This document shows positions 8,351 to 16,450 of a DNA stretch of 25,228 bases, piece by piece. Both the position numbers and the translations under genes were made by a program. Under the pieces are notes generated by a model. It worked only from the letters and a program-made list of their open reading frames with translations, did no database searches and was not told where the DNA came from. Source of the DNA: RYN-133 sp963754285 (GTDB taxonomy: Bacteria; Actinomycetota; Actinomycetes; Mycobacteriales; Jatrophihabitantaceae). Where the stretch lies: contig CAVWFN010000016.1 in assembly GCA_963754285.1 (NCBI GenBank), forward strand, positions 1-25,228. The letters are read 5' to 3'. How positions within the stretch are numbered: the stretch's first letter is position 1; each line of letters opens with the position of its first letter.

Positions 8351-9202
8351 CTAGCAGCCGGGATCGTTCGGTACGACCACAACGTCCGGTTTTGCGCCGG
8401 TCTCGGCGCGATGGACGAGGTCGCGCACGGTGTCGTTGAATGCCGAGCTGTGCGAGCGGTACTCGTGACAGCCGCCCTGCTTCAGGCCGCCGATGACGCC
8501 ATGAATGGTGGCGTGTCCGTTCGCGTCGATCGTCAACCACGGGCTGCCGCTGCTACCGCCGACGAATCCGTGACAGTCGAAGGTCGGGAAACCCTTGATC
8601 TCGAACACCTTGGCCACGCACGTGACGGGTTCGTCGTTGCGTCCGGCGTTGTAGGCGACAACCGTCACGCTGCTTCCGACGGGCGGTGCAGCGCCGAGCG
8701 ATTCGCTGCCGGTGACGTCGGCCAGTTCGGTCTTTCGTCCGTTGACGATGTTCGGCGCGACCGTGAGCACGGCGTAGTCGGTGGTGGGGTCCTGGTCGTG
8801 TTGCCACGCAGCCAGGACGTAGGCGCCGGTCACGTGCCACACGCCGTCGCGCGAACGGCCGTCGCGGTATGACGGCGCGAAGGTCATCCCCGTACCGTCA
8901 CCGCGCACGCAGTGTGCCGCGGTGATCACCGTGTTGCGAGAAGCGCTCGCGATCACGCTGCCGGTGCAACCGTGCACGCCGTTGGAACCTCCCCGGAACA
9001 GCGCGCCCACCGTCGCGAACGTCGGCAGGTCGGGCGTGTGCGACGCACGCGGCGTGCTGGGCGCATCCGATGGACTGGTGCGGGTGCCGCCGACAGCGGC
9101 GACGCGATGCGCGGTCTGCGGTGCACACCCGGTCAGGACGGCCGCCATGAGCACCACACAGGCAGCGCTCACAGCCGGGTTGCGGACCTGCACGCGCGAC
9201 AT
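8351..9202 (-). CDS. Trypsin-like serine protease, lipoprotein
   Basis: This is a 283-residue predicted lipoprotein serine peptidase of the chymotrypsin fold. The N-terminus MSRVQVRNPAVSAACVVLMA leads to the lipobox LTGC, with Cys26 as the lipidated residue. A Ser/Thr/Pro-rich linker (about 38-60) follows, then the protease domain. The triad is His97 in ITAAHC, Asp142 in TTDYAVL and Ser218 in GGSSGSPW. ATG 9202 is the only good start: the frame upstream is open to 9268 but has no ATG, GTG or TTG. The start lacks a good Shine-Dalgarno and is overlapped by a leader ORF (9169-9258). The protein should act on the outer face of the membrane. Its substrate is unknown. Confidence 0.9.
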   Translation of the reverse strand: MSRVQVRNPAVSAACVVLMAAVLTGCAPQTAHRVAAVGGTRTSPSDAPSTPRASHTPDLPTFATVGALFRGGSNGVHGCTGSVIASASRNTVITAAHCVRGDGTGMTFAPSYRDGRSRDGVWHVTGAYVLAAWQHDQDPTTDYAVLTVAPNIVNGRKTELADVTGSESLGAAPPVGSSVTVVAYNAGRNDEPVTCVAKVFEIKGFPTFDCHGFVGGSSGSPWLTIDANGHATIHGVIGGLKQGGCHEYRSHSSAFNDTVRDLVHRAETGAKPDVVVVPNDPGC

Positions 9203-9258
9203 GATGCCTGTTGCGCCTGAGCCCGGCCGAAGAACGAGCGCGCGATCAGAAGGTTCAC
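9169..9258 (-). CDS. Possible leader ORF overlapping the protease start
   Basis: GTG 9258 is preceded by GAGGAGG with a 5-nt spacer, the best ribosome site in this region, and opens a 29-codon ORF (MNLLIARSFFGRAQAQQ...) ending at TGA 9169-9171. It overlaps the first 34 nt of the protease gene in another frame. Because the protease ATG has no strong site of its own, translation of this leader could load ribosomes for it. The peptide resembles nothing I know. It could also be a chance ORF. Confidence 0.35.
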   Translation of the reverse strand: MNLLIARSFFGRAQAQQASCRACRSATRL

Positions 9259-9261
9259 CTG

Positions 9262-9292
9262 AGCCTCCTCATCGGCTCACAGGCAGCCTCCT
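9262..9292. repeat. Two direct copies of AGCCTCCT in the divergent protease / DUF2156 region
   Basis: AGCCTCCT occurs at 9262-9269 and 9285-9292. On the minus strand both read AGGAGGCT, a near-perfect anti-16S complement. The second copy precedes GTGAGCCGATGA, a three-codon minimal ORF ending in the first copy's Shine-Dalgarno. This suggests stacked ribosome entry sites ahead of the protease gene rather than an operator. Confidence 0.4.
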
Positions 9293-9297
9293 GAAGC

Positions 9298-11046
9298 TTG
9301 GGACTCGTGCGAGGGTGGATTGCGCGACACGGCCCCGATGCGGTGAGCCGTACGTCGACGGTGCTCGGCCTCGTGATGCTCCTCGGCGTGGTGGCACCGG
9401 ACATGCGCGGCTCAGCCCTGTACGGCGACTTCGTCCCGACCCCCGCGCGCGCGACGGCCGAAGCCGTGGTGGCGGTGTCGGGGTGGATCTTGCTCCGGCT
9501 CGCGCGCGGGCTGCGCAAGCGCAAGCGTGCCGAGTGGCGCATCGCCGTTGTCGTCTGCACGGTGGTCACGACAGCGGATCTAGTTCGTGCCGAACGGCGT
9601 CCGGTCGAAGCGGTTGTCACCGGCCTGCTGCTTGCAGCGCTGCTCGCGACACGCTCGCAGTACACCGTGGGCGGTGATCGACACGGTCGGTGGTTCGCCG
9701 TCCGCGCCGCGGGGCAGCTGCTCGGTGTCGCCACCGTGCTCGGAGTCGTGATGCTCTACCTGCCCGGACACGTCCCGTCCACGGTCTCGTTCTGGGCGCG
9801 ACTGCGCGAGGTGGTGTACTCGTTCGTCGGTGTGGGCGGCTGGATTCCCATCTCGAGTGATCACTATGCCGACCTGTTGCACGCGATGTTGCTGCTGTTC
9901 GGACTTCTCGCGGTTGTCGTTCTGGTGGCGATCGGGCTGCGCACGGTAGAACCGCCGGCGCTGCTCGACCCCGCCGATGAGTCGCGCATCCGCGAACTGT
10001 TGGCGCGGCACGGCGCACGTGACTCGCTGGGCTACTTCGCCTTGCGGCGGGACAAGTCGGTCGTGTGGTCGCCGACCGGCAAGGCAGCGATCTCGTATCG
10101 AGTCATCGACGGAGTCGCGCTCGCCAGCGCGGATCCGATCGGCGATCCCGAAGCGTGGCCGGGTGCGATTGCGGCCTGGCGCGCACTGGTCGACCGCAAC
10201 GGGTGGACGCCGGCAGTGATGGGCTGCAGCGAGCTCGGCGCGACGGTGTACCGACGCGAGTACGGGCTGTCTGCCGTCGGCCTCGGCGACGAGGCGATCG
10301 TGCAGACCACGGATTTCTCGCTCGACGGACGCGCGATGCGTGGTGTGCGCCAAGCATGCGCACGCGTCGAGCGGGCCGGCTATTCGATCGACGTGACCCG
10401 CACCGGTGACCTGAGCGCCGACGACATCGCCGAGGCCCGCACGGCTGCCGAGTCGTGGCGCGGCGACCCTGTCGAGCGTGGCTTCTCGATGGCGCTGTCG
10501 CGTGTCGGTGACGCCGCAGATCCGAGATGCGTTCTCGTGCGAGCGCGACTCGACGGGCGATTGCGCGGGCTGCTGCATTTCGTCCCGTGGAGTGACACGG
10601 GCATCTCGCTGGATCTCATGCGTCGCGATCGCACGTCCGACAACGGGTTGAACGAACTGATGATCACGCGATTGCTGGCAGCCGCCCCGGACCTCGGCGT
10701 CCATTCGGTGTCGCTGAACTTCGCCGTGTTCCGCGATGCCCTCGAACGCGGCGAACGGATCGGTGCCGGCCCGGTACTGCGGTTGTGGCGCCGCGTGCTG
10801 CTGATCGCGTCGCGCTGGTGGCAGATCGAGTCGCTCTACCGGTTCAATGACAAGTTCCACCCGCAGTGGGAGACCCGGTTCTTCTCGTACTCGCGGGTGC
10901 GCGACATCCCGCGCATCGCCCTTGCCGCGCTCGAGGCGGAGGCGTTCGTGGTGCGGCCGCGCAGCCTGAACCGGATCGTCGGACGGCAGACGCTGAGCCC
11001 GGTCGCGGCGGTCGGCGGCAGCGCCGCAGACCTGTCCCGGCGGTAA
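9298..11046 (+). CDS. DUF2156 / MprF-LysX-like phosphatidylglycerol aminoacyltransferase, no tRNA synthetase domain
   Basis: This 582-residue membrane protein has an N-terminal half with about six hydrophobic segments (near residues 20-38, 56-72, 81-96, 103-118, 141-160 and 190-213). The cytoplasmic C-terminal half (about 217-560) is of the DUF2156 / LPG-synthase type, with GYFALRRDKSVVWSPTGKAAISYRV, ASADPIGDPEAWPGAI and YRFNDKFHPQWETRF as family signatures. MprF and LysX transfer an amino acid from charged tRNA to phosphatidylglycerol, lowering the negative surface charge. Here there is no lysyl-tRNA synthetase domain, so charged tRNA would come from the normal pool. TGA 9292-9294 limits the start to TTG 9298, GTG 9307 or a later GTG; none has a clear Shine-Dalgarno. 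The sensor kinase gene follows 49 nt downstream. The substrate amino acid cannot be predicted. Confidence 0.85.
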   Translation: MGLVRGWIARHGPDAVSRTSTVLGLVMLLGVVAPDMRGSALYGDFVPTPARATAEAVVAVSGWILLRLARGLRKRKRAEWRIAVVVCTVVTTADLVRAERRPVEAVVTGLLLAALLATRSQYTVGGDRHGRWFAVRAAGQLLGVATVLGVVMLYLPGHVPSTVSFWARLREVVYSFVGVGGWIPISSDHYADLLHAMLLLFGLLAVVVLVAIGLRTVEPPALLDPADESRIRELLARHGARDSLGYFALRRDKSVVWSPTGKAAISYRVIDGVALASADPIGDPEAWPGAIAAWRALVDRNGWTPAVMGCSELGATVYRREYGLSAVGLGDEAIVQTTDFSLDGRAMRGVRQACARVERAGYSIDVTRTGDLSADDIAEARTAAESWRGDPVERGFSMALSRVGDAADPRCVLVRARLDGRLRGLLHFVPWSDTGISLDLMRRDRTSDNGLNELMITRLLAAAPDLGVHSVSLNFAVFRDALERGERIGAGPVLRLWRRVLLIASRWWQIESLYRFNDKFHPQWETRFFSYSRVRDIPRIALAALEAEAFVVRPRSLNRIVGRQTLSPVAAVGGSAADLSRR

Positions 11047-11095
11047 CCTGAGCGACACGACGCGCCGGCCGAGGCGGCGCTCGGGTGAGGGGGCC

Positions 11096-13183
11096 ATGCG
11101 TTCTTCGGGTTCGTCACTCGCATCCGTGTCCGTGTGGGCGCGGATCGGGCAGGGCGTGGCCGTCCTGCTGATCGCGGGATACCTGATCTGGACGATTCCC
11201 GGCGTGCGCCCCAAGCCCGGTTTCAACGTGCCCTACGACGGCGTGCTGCAGGGCGCCGGCTACGCCGCCGTCGCGGTGCTCTGCGTGCTCGCCGCGGTGC
11301 GACGCTCGACCAGCGTCGCGTGGTGGCTCGTGACGGTCGGCGTCGTGTTACGCGCATTCGGATTCGTGATCACGCTCTGGTTCCTCAGCATCAAGCATCC
11401 GCTGCCGTTCCCGTCGATCGCTGACGCCGCTTGGGTGCTCTCGACGATCGCGTTGATCGGCGCGGTCGCATTACGGCTGCGCGATCTCGTGCGCCGGATG
11501 CCGGTCTTCGTCGTTCTCGACGGGCTCACCGGCGCGCTGGTCGTCGTCGCGATCGCCGTTGCGGTGCTGTCGCACGCGGTCAGCACGCTGTCGGCCGATG
11601 GGATCCCGCGGTCCGAGATCATCGTCAACGTTGGGTATCCCGTGCTCGACACGGCCCTGCTGGTTGCGGTGGCGACACTGCTGACGTCAGTCCGCGGTCG
11701 AATGACGCGGTCCGATCTCGTCCTGGCGGCAGGCTGCGTCGCCTTCTCGTTCATCGACATCGTCTACGTGATCGAGCTGGCGAACGGAAGCTGGCGACCC
11801 GGAACACTGCTCGCGTCGCTGTCGCTCGTGGCGACGGCGTTGATCGGCTCGTCCGTGTGGAGCGCAGCGGACGTCCAACGCTGGCGCAAGCGCCGGGTGG
11901 GCGAAGTGATCGGCTGGCAACCGCCAGGCGTCGGCGTGCCGGCCGCGTTCGCCGGTGTCGCATTCATCGGCCTCGCAGAGGCAGGTCTGACCGATGCGCC
12001 CGTCGCATCGATGGCGGCATTCGTCGGTGCCGGTGCGGTCGCGATAGCGCGCGGAGTGCTGACTCTGCACGACGATCGACGCGAAGCCCATCTGGTGATC
12101 GGCGCCGCGAGTGAAGATGTGCGCCGGTTCCAGGCGCTCGTCGAGGCCTCCACCGACTTCATCGGTTTCGCCGACGTGGCCGGCATCGTCGCGTACATCA
12201 ACCCGGCCGGTCGGCAGATGATGGGCATCGGACCGGACCGCGACGTGACCACGCTGACCGTGGCGCAGCTGTTCCCACGGTTGAAGGGCGACCTGTTCGC
12301 CACCCGCTGGCCCGATCTCGTCACGCGCGGTAGCCATCAGGACGAGTCGGAGATCGTTCCGCTCGACGGCAGTCGCCACATCCCGGTCGCGGTGTCGACC
12401 TTCGTCGTGCACGATCCCGACTCCGGTGACGCGCTCGCAGTGGCCACCATCCAGCACGACATCAGCGAGCGGCTCGCCGCCGAGGGTGCAGTGCGCGACC
12501 TGGCCGACCAGCGTGAGCGGCTGCTCGATCGGTTGGTGCGCGCCCAGGAGCAGGAACGCGCTCGCATCGCCGCCGACGTGCACGACGATCCGGTGCAGGC
12601 CCTGGCTGCTGTCGACCTGCGCCTCGGTGTGTTGCGACGACGGTTGGCCGCCGAGGCGCCGGATCTGGTCGAGGCGGTCGACGTGGTGCAGCACTCGGTA
12701 TCGAGCGCGAACGGACGGTTGCGCGATCTGCTGTTCGATCTCGAACCGCCGTCACCGCGCGCGAAGCTTGCCGACGCGCTCGCCGATGCCGCTGAGTTCA
12801 TCTTCGCCGGCAGCACGACGCACTGGCGAGTCGACGGTGATCGCGACCTCGACCTGCCCGAGCCCGTCCTGATCACCGCGTACCGCATCGGCAAGGAAGC
12901 GCTGGTCAACGCACGTAAACATGCCGACGCCCGGATGGTCGTCATCCGCGTGAGCCTCGACGGCGATCAGGTTGTCGTCTCGATCTCCGACGACGGGCGG
13001 GGGATCGAGCCGGACGACGTGCGAGAACGCCCTGGACACCTCGGCCTGGCCAGCATGCGCGACCGCGCGTTGATCGCCGGCGGAGACCTCGACGTCCGCG
13101 CGCGCGCCGGCGGTGGCACCGAGGTGCGCCTCGTGCTCCCGATCGTCGAGATCCCGACGCCCGCGAGGGCCGCGTCGAACTGA
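11096..13183 (+). CDS. Orphan membrane sensor histidine kinase, NarL/DegS-type, with PAS domain
   Basis: This 695-residue sensor kinase has an N-terminal membrane region (about residues 15-325) with roughly nine hydrophobic segments. A PAS-type sensor follows at about 342-458 (FQALVEASTDFIGFADVAG... to TIQHDISERLAAE). The HisKA_3 dimerisation domain (483-515) has the phospho-acceptor His496 in AADVHDDPVQA; the more usual form is LHDGxxQ. The HATPase_c domain shows Asn605 in KEALVNARKHA, DDGRGI (632-637) and GHLGLASMRDRA (647-658). The ATG follows a GTGAGGGGG-type site. No response regulator gene is in the window, so its partner is elsewhere. Co-transcription with the DUF2156 gene upstream is likely (49-nt gap, same strand). 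Confidence 0.93.
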   Translation: MRSSGSSLASVSVWARIGQGVAVLLIAGYLIWTIPGVRPKPGFNVPYDGVLQGAGYAAVAVLCVLAAVRRSTSVAWWLVTVGVVLRAFGFVITLWFLSIKHPLPFPSIADAAWVLSTIALIGAVALRLRDLVRRMPVFVVLDGLTGALVVVAIAVAVLSHAVSTLSADGIPRSEIIVNVGYPVLDTALLVAVATLLTSVRGRMTRSDLVLAAGCVAFSFIDIVYVIELANGSWRPGTLLASLSLVATALIGSSVWSAADVQRWRKRRVGEVIGWQPPGVGVPAAFAGVAFIGLAEAGLTDAPVASMAAFVGAGAVAIARGVLTLHDDRREAHLVIGAASEDVRRFQALVEASTDFIGFADVAGIVAYINPAGRQMMGIGPDRDVTTLTVAQLFPRLKGDLFATRWPDLVTRGSHQDESEIVPLDGSRHIPVAVSTFVVHDPDSGDALAVATIQHDISERLAAEGAVRDLADQRERLLDRLVRAQEQERARIAADVHDDPVQALAAVDLRLGVLRRRLAAEAPDLVEAVDVVQHSVSSANGRLRDLLFDLEPPSPRAKLADALADAAEFIFAGSTTHWRVDGDRDLDLPEPVLITAYRIGKEALVNARKHADARMVVIRVSLDGDQVVVSISDDGRGIEPDDVRERPGHLGLASMRDRALIAGGDLDVRARAGGGTEVRLVLPIVEIPTPARAASN

Positions 13184-13270
13184 TCCGCCGCGCCGGCCGT
13201 TTACGCGACCTTCGCCCGAACGTCACTTCCGGGATCTTCTGCGGGTAATCGCAGCGGCGATGCTGGGCCG

Positions 13271-15310
13271 ATGAACAACCTCAGCCGCCGCCGGTTTCTC
13301 AAGCTCAGTGCGGGCGCCACCGCAGCGTCCGTACTGACGCCGGCCATAGCTCGTGCCGCTGCCATCGAAGGCAACCATCGCACCCGTTCGATCCGCGACA
13401 TCGAGCACATCGTGGTGCTCATGCAGGAGAACCGCTCATTCGACCACTACTTCGGCACGATGCGCGGGGTGCGCGGTTTCGGCGATCCCCATCCGGCGAC
13501 GCTTCCGTCCGGCAAGAGTGTGTTCCACCAGCCCGACGGCGCGAGTGAGGTGCTCCCGTTCCATCCGGACGTGCCTGATGCGGGCCTCGCGTTCTTGGAG
13601 GATCTCGACCACAGTTGGGAAGGCGGCCACGACGTACTCGACCACGGCCGCTACGACCAGTGGGTACCGATCAAGAGTGCGCCGACGATGGCGCACCTGA
13701 CTCGAAGCGACATCCCGTTCCATTACGCGTTGGCCGACGCGTTCACCCTGTGCGACGCGTACCACTGCTCGCTGCTCGGCCCGACCGATCCGAACCGGTA
13801 CTACTTGTGGACGGGCAGTTGCGGCGGCGCCGGCCAGGGTGGCGGACCGGTGATCGCGAACGACGAACTCGGCTACTCGTGGGGTACGTATCCCGAGCGC
13901 ACTCCAGCGCGCCGGCGTGAGTTGGAAGGTGTACCAGGACGCCGGCGACGGGCTCGACAAGGCCGGGGTCGTGGGGCTGGACGAGCGACGCGTACATCGG
14001 CAACTACGGCGACAACTCGCTGCTCTACTTCACCCAGTACCAGAACGCGAATCCCGGCGACCCGCTTTACGACCGCGCGCGCGTCGGGACGAACGCGAAG
14101 CAGGGTGAGGATCTGTTCGCGATGCTGCGTTCGGACGTGCGGCACAACAAGCTGCCCGCCGTGTCGTGGATCGTTGCACCCGAGGCGTACACCGAGCACC
14201 CGAACTGGCCGGCCAACTACGGCGCCTGGTACGTCGCACACGTCCTCGACGCGCTCACGTCCAACCCGGACGTGTGGAGCAAGACCGCGCTGTTGCTGAC
14301 CTATGACGAGAACGACGGGTTCTTCGACCACATGGTGCCCGCGTACGCGCCGATGACCGCGGCCGACGGTGCATCGACGGTCGACACGTCACTCGAGATC
14401 TTCCACGGCACCAGTGGAACCGCGGGCGGTACACCCGGGCAGCCCGGGCCGTACGGACTCGGGCAGCGGGTACCCATGCTCGTTGTGTCGCCGTGGAGCA
14501 AGGGTGGCTACGTCAGCTCCGAGGTGTTCGATCACACCTCGGTGATCCGCTTCATCGAGAAGCGATTCGGAGTCGGCGAACCGAACATCTCGCCGTGGCG
14601 CCGTGCCGTCACCGGTGACCTGACATCCGCGTTCGACTTCGCTGCTTCCGACTACCGGCTTCCCGCGTTGCCGAACACGGCCGGCTACGCCCCGCCGGAT
14701 CGTGACCGTCATCCCGATGTCGTCCCGGTCCCACCGGCGGATCAGCAGCTGCCCGACGCAGGAGAGCGGCGTGCGGCGCGCGCGTCCGGTGCCCTACGAC
14801 CTCGACCTCAAGGTCGGTGCGAAATCTGGCGCACTCACGCTCAAGTTCGTGAACCGTGGCAGCGGCGGCGCTGTCTTCCAACTCCGCAACCGAGGTGCTG
14901 CGATGACCGTGCAGATGTTCACCGTGGGTGCGCGCCACGACCTGAGCACTGCGATCGTGTCCCTGCACGGCTACGACCTCGAGGTGCACGGGCCCAACGG
15001 CTGGTACCGGCAGCTGGCCGGTTCGGGCTCGGCTGCGCCGGAGGTCTCCGTTCACCGGCGCGGGCGCGGGGTCGAGTTCGTGATCGACAATGCCGGCCCC
15101 GACGCCGACGTCACCGTGCTCGACGCGTACACCGGTCGAAGCCATGTCGTCCATGTGCGCCACGGCGCGTCCCTGCCGATCGCCGGGTACTACGACGGCT
15201 GGTACGACCTCACCTTCACCACGAACCTCGACAAGCGGTACTTGCGACAGTTTGCCGGGCACGTCGAGAACGGCTGCGCGGGCATCACCGACCCTGCCCT
15301 CGGACGGTAG
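13271..15310 (+). pseudogene. Phosphocholine-type phospholipase C, Tat-exported, interrupted by three +1 frameshifts
   Basis: Read through the frameshifts this encodes about 678 residues, the size of PlcH/PlcN-type phospholipases, which hydrolyse phosphatidylcholine or sphingomyelin outside the cell. The N-terminus MNNLSRRRFLKLSAG is a classic twin-arginine signal. The phosphoesterase domain shows VVLMQENRSFDHYFGTMRG, CDAYHCSLLGPTDPNRYYLW and LTYDENDGFFDHM. The end (about residue 500 on) matches the C-terminal repeats typical of this group. Homology moves between frames at three places, each explained by one extra base: A13901 (PER|LQRAGVSWKVYQD), one G in GGGG 13965-13968 (DKAG|SWGWTSDAYIGNYGDN) and one C in CCC 14752-14754 (QQLP|TQESGVRRARP). 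The three insertions together restore the original frame to the TAG at 15310. It is either a recent pseudogene or an artefact of a low-quality stretch. Unrepaired, translation stops at 14299. Confidence 0.9.
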
Positions 15311-15311
15311 C

Positions 15312-15331
15312 CGCGGCTACTGGCAGCCGCG
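15312..15331. terminator. Bidirectional hairpin between plc and the membrane regulator
   Basis: CGCGGCT (15312-15318) and AGCCGCG (15325-15331) pair perfectly around a 6-nt loop in the 36-nt gap between two convergent genes. There is no T-run, as is common for actinobacterial terminators. Confidence 0.6.
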
Positions 15332-15346
15332 TTCAGGAACCAGGGA

Positions 15347-16397
15347 TCAGCCGTTGTGGCGAGGCTGCTCGAGTTCGGTGATCAGTCGCTTGAGCTGACG
15401 GATCTCGTCTCGCAGCGCCGCTTGTCCGGCTTTGGTGAGCCTGATCCAGGTGCGGGCACGTCTGCCCTCGTAGCCCTTGTCCATCGTGATCAACCCGGCC
15501 CGCTCCAGGGTGGACAGATGTTGTGACAGGTTCCCGGCCGTCAGTTCCAAGGTGGTGCGGAGATAGCCGAACTCGACCTCCCGCGCTTCATGCGTGATCG
15601 TCAGGATCCCCAGCCGGACGCGCTGGTGCACCACGTCGTCGAGGCCATTGACCGGATGACCCGTCATGCGGCGGGAGGCGCCTCGGTGGCGAGGCAGTTG
15701 CACGACTCCGAACAGTGCCGCACCGAGCAGCAACAGGCTGCTCTCGATGATCAGATGCGGCGCAAAGGACCATGGTGACGGGCCGGAGATCCGCCAGCCG
15801 AAAGTGACTCCGCCGATCGCGACGACCAGGTAGACCACGGTGAAGCCGAACAGCGCCACGCTTCGGTCGACGCCGGCCAGCACGAGCAGGGCAAGGCCGA
15901 TCGCGCAGGCCGGTGCAGCGAGTCGGTAGACGTCTTCCCCTTGCAGGTGCCAGCCGACGATGTCGTACTCGCCGACGAGCACCGTGTGGGCTGCCCAGAT
16001 CGATGCGACAGTGACTGCGATCGCAAGGACGACGCCCGTGATCACGTAGGGACGAATGCGCGTACCCACCCCGCGAGCACGCGACAGCCGAACATAGAAC
16101 GCCGCGATGACCACGTAGGCGACGATCAGCGCGATGGGCCAGTACACGAACGCGGACGAGTTGTGCGCAACGCAGACGCGGGCGAGCGGCGAGCCGGGCC
16201 GCTCGAGGAGACAGGCACTTGATGCCGGCCGCGTGTCCGGTCCGCGTGACCGGGATCGCCACGAGCGTCACGACTGCGAAGACGAGCAGTGGGAACCACG
16301 ACGCGCGCTGACGGCGCCGCACCCGGCGCGCAAGATCTCGCGACAACGACAGCTGCCCACGCGGGTTGCTGTCGTCGAACGATCCGATCGCGGTCAT
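15347..16397 (-). pseudogene. Membrane protein fused to winged-helix DNA-binding domain, one +1 frameshift
   Basis: Corrected for one extra base, this is a 349-residue protein. The N-terminal two thirds are membrane sequence: ASWFPLLVFAVVTLVAIPV, then after the shift YWPIALIVAYVVIAAFYVRL, YVITGVVLAIAVTVASIWA and three more segments. The C-terminal 95 residues (from MTGHPVNGLDDVVHQRVRL) are a winged-helix domain of the HTH_27/MarR-like kind, with GNLSQHLSTLERAGLI as recognition region and KGYEGRRARTWIRLT as wing. The break lies near 16208-16211: dropping one base turns KCLSPRAAR into KCLLLERPGSPLARV and joins the frames. Such regulators are usually separate genes of about 100 residues. Here membrane and DNA-binding parts are in one frame, with an ATGA at the domain border that would also suit two overlapping genes if a second indel were present. 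ATG 16397 has no Shine-Dalgarno and sits in a palindrome. Confidence 0.75.
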
Positions 16398-16422
16398 GCA
16401 AATAGGTTTGCATTACAAACCT
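16396..16422. promoter_or_regulatory. Two overlapping perfect palindromes at the membrane-regulator start
   Basis: ATGCAAA-TAGG-TTTGCAT (16396-16413) and AGGTTTG-CATTA-CAAACCT (16404-16422) are each perfect 7-bp inverted repeats and share the central arm. The first includes the ATG of the downstream (minus-strand) gene. AT-rich in a GC-rich setting, they look like an operator, most simply for the winged-helix protein itself. Confidence 0.65.
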
Positions 16423-16450
16423 GACTTCGCAAGCCCGAGGAGATGAACAC

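Noticed and set aside
9580..11226. Long minus-strand open frame (548 codons) opposite the DUF2156 gene
   Set aside because: The product is Arg/Gln/His-rich, without a plausible start site or domain. The opposite strand has clear membrane segments and DUF2156 signatures.
13271..15310. Programmed ribosomal frameshifting in the phospholipase gene
   Set aside because: Three shifts of the same sign with no slippery heptamer or shared context are better explained by indels or sequence errors.
14702..15310. Separate gene starting near 14702
   Set aside because: It is the C-terminal repeat region of the phospholipase in its original frame after the third insertion.
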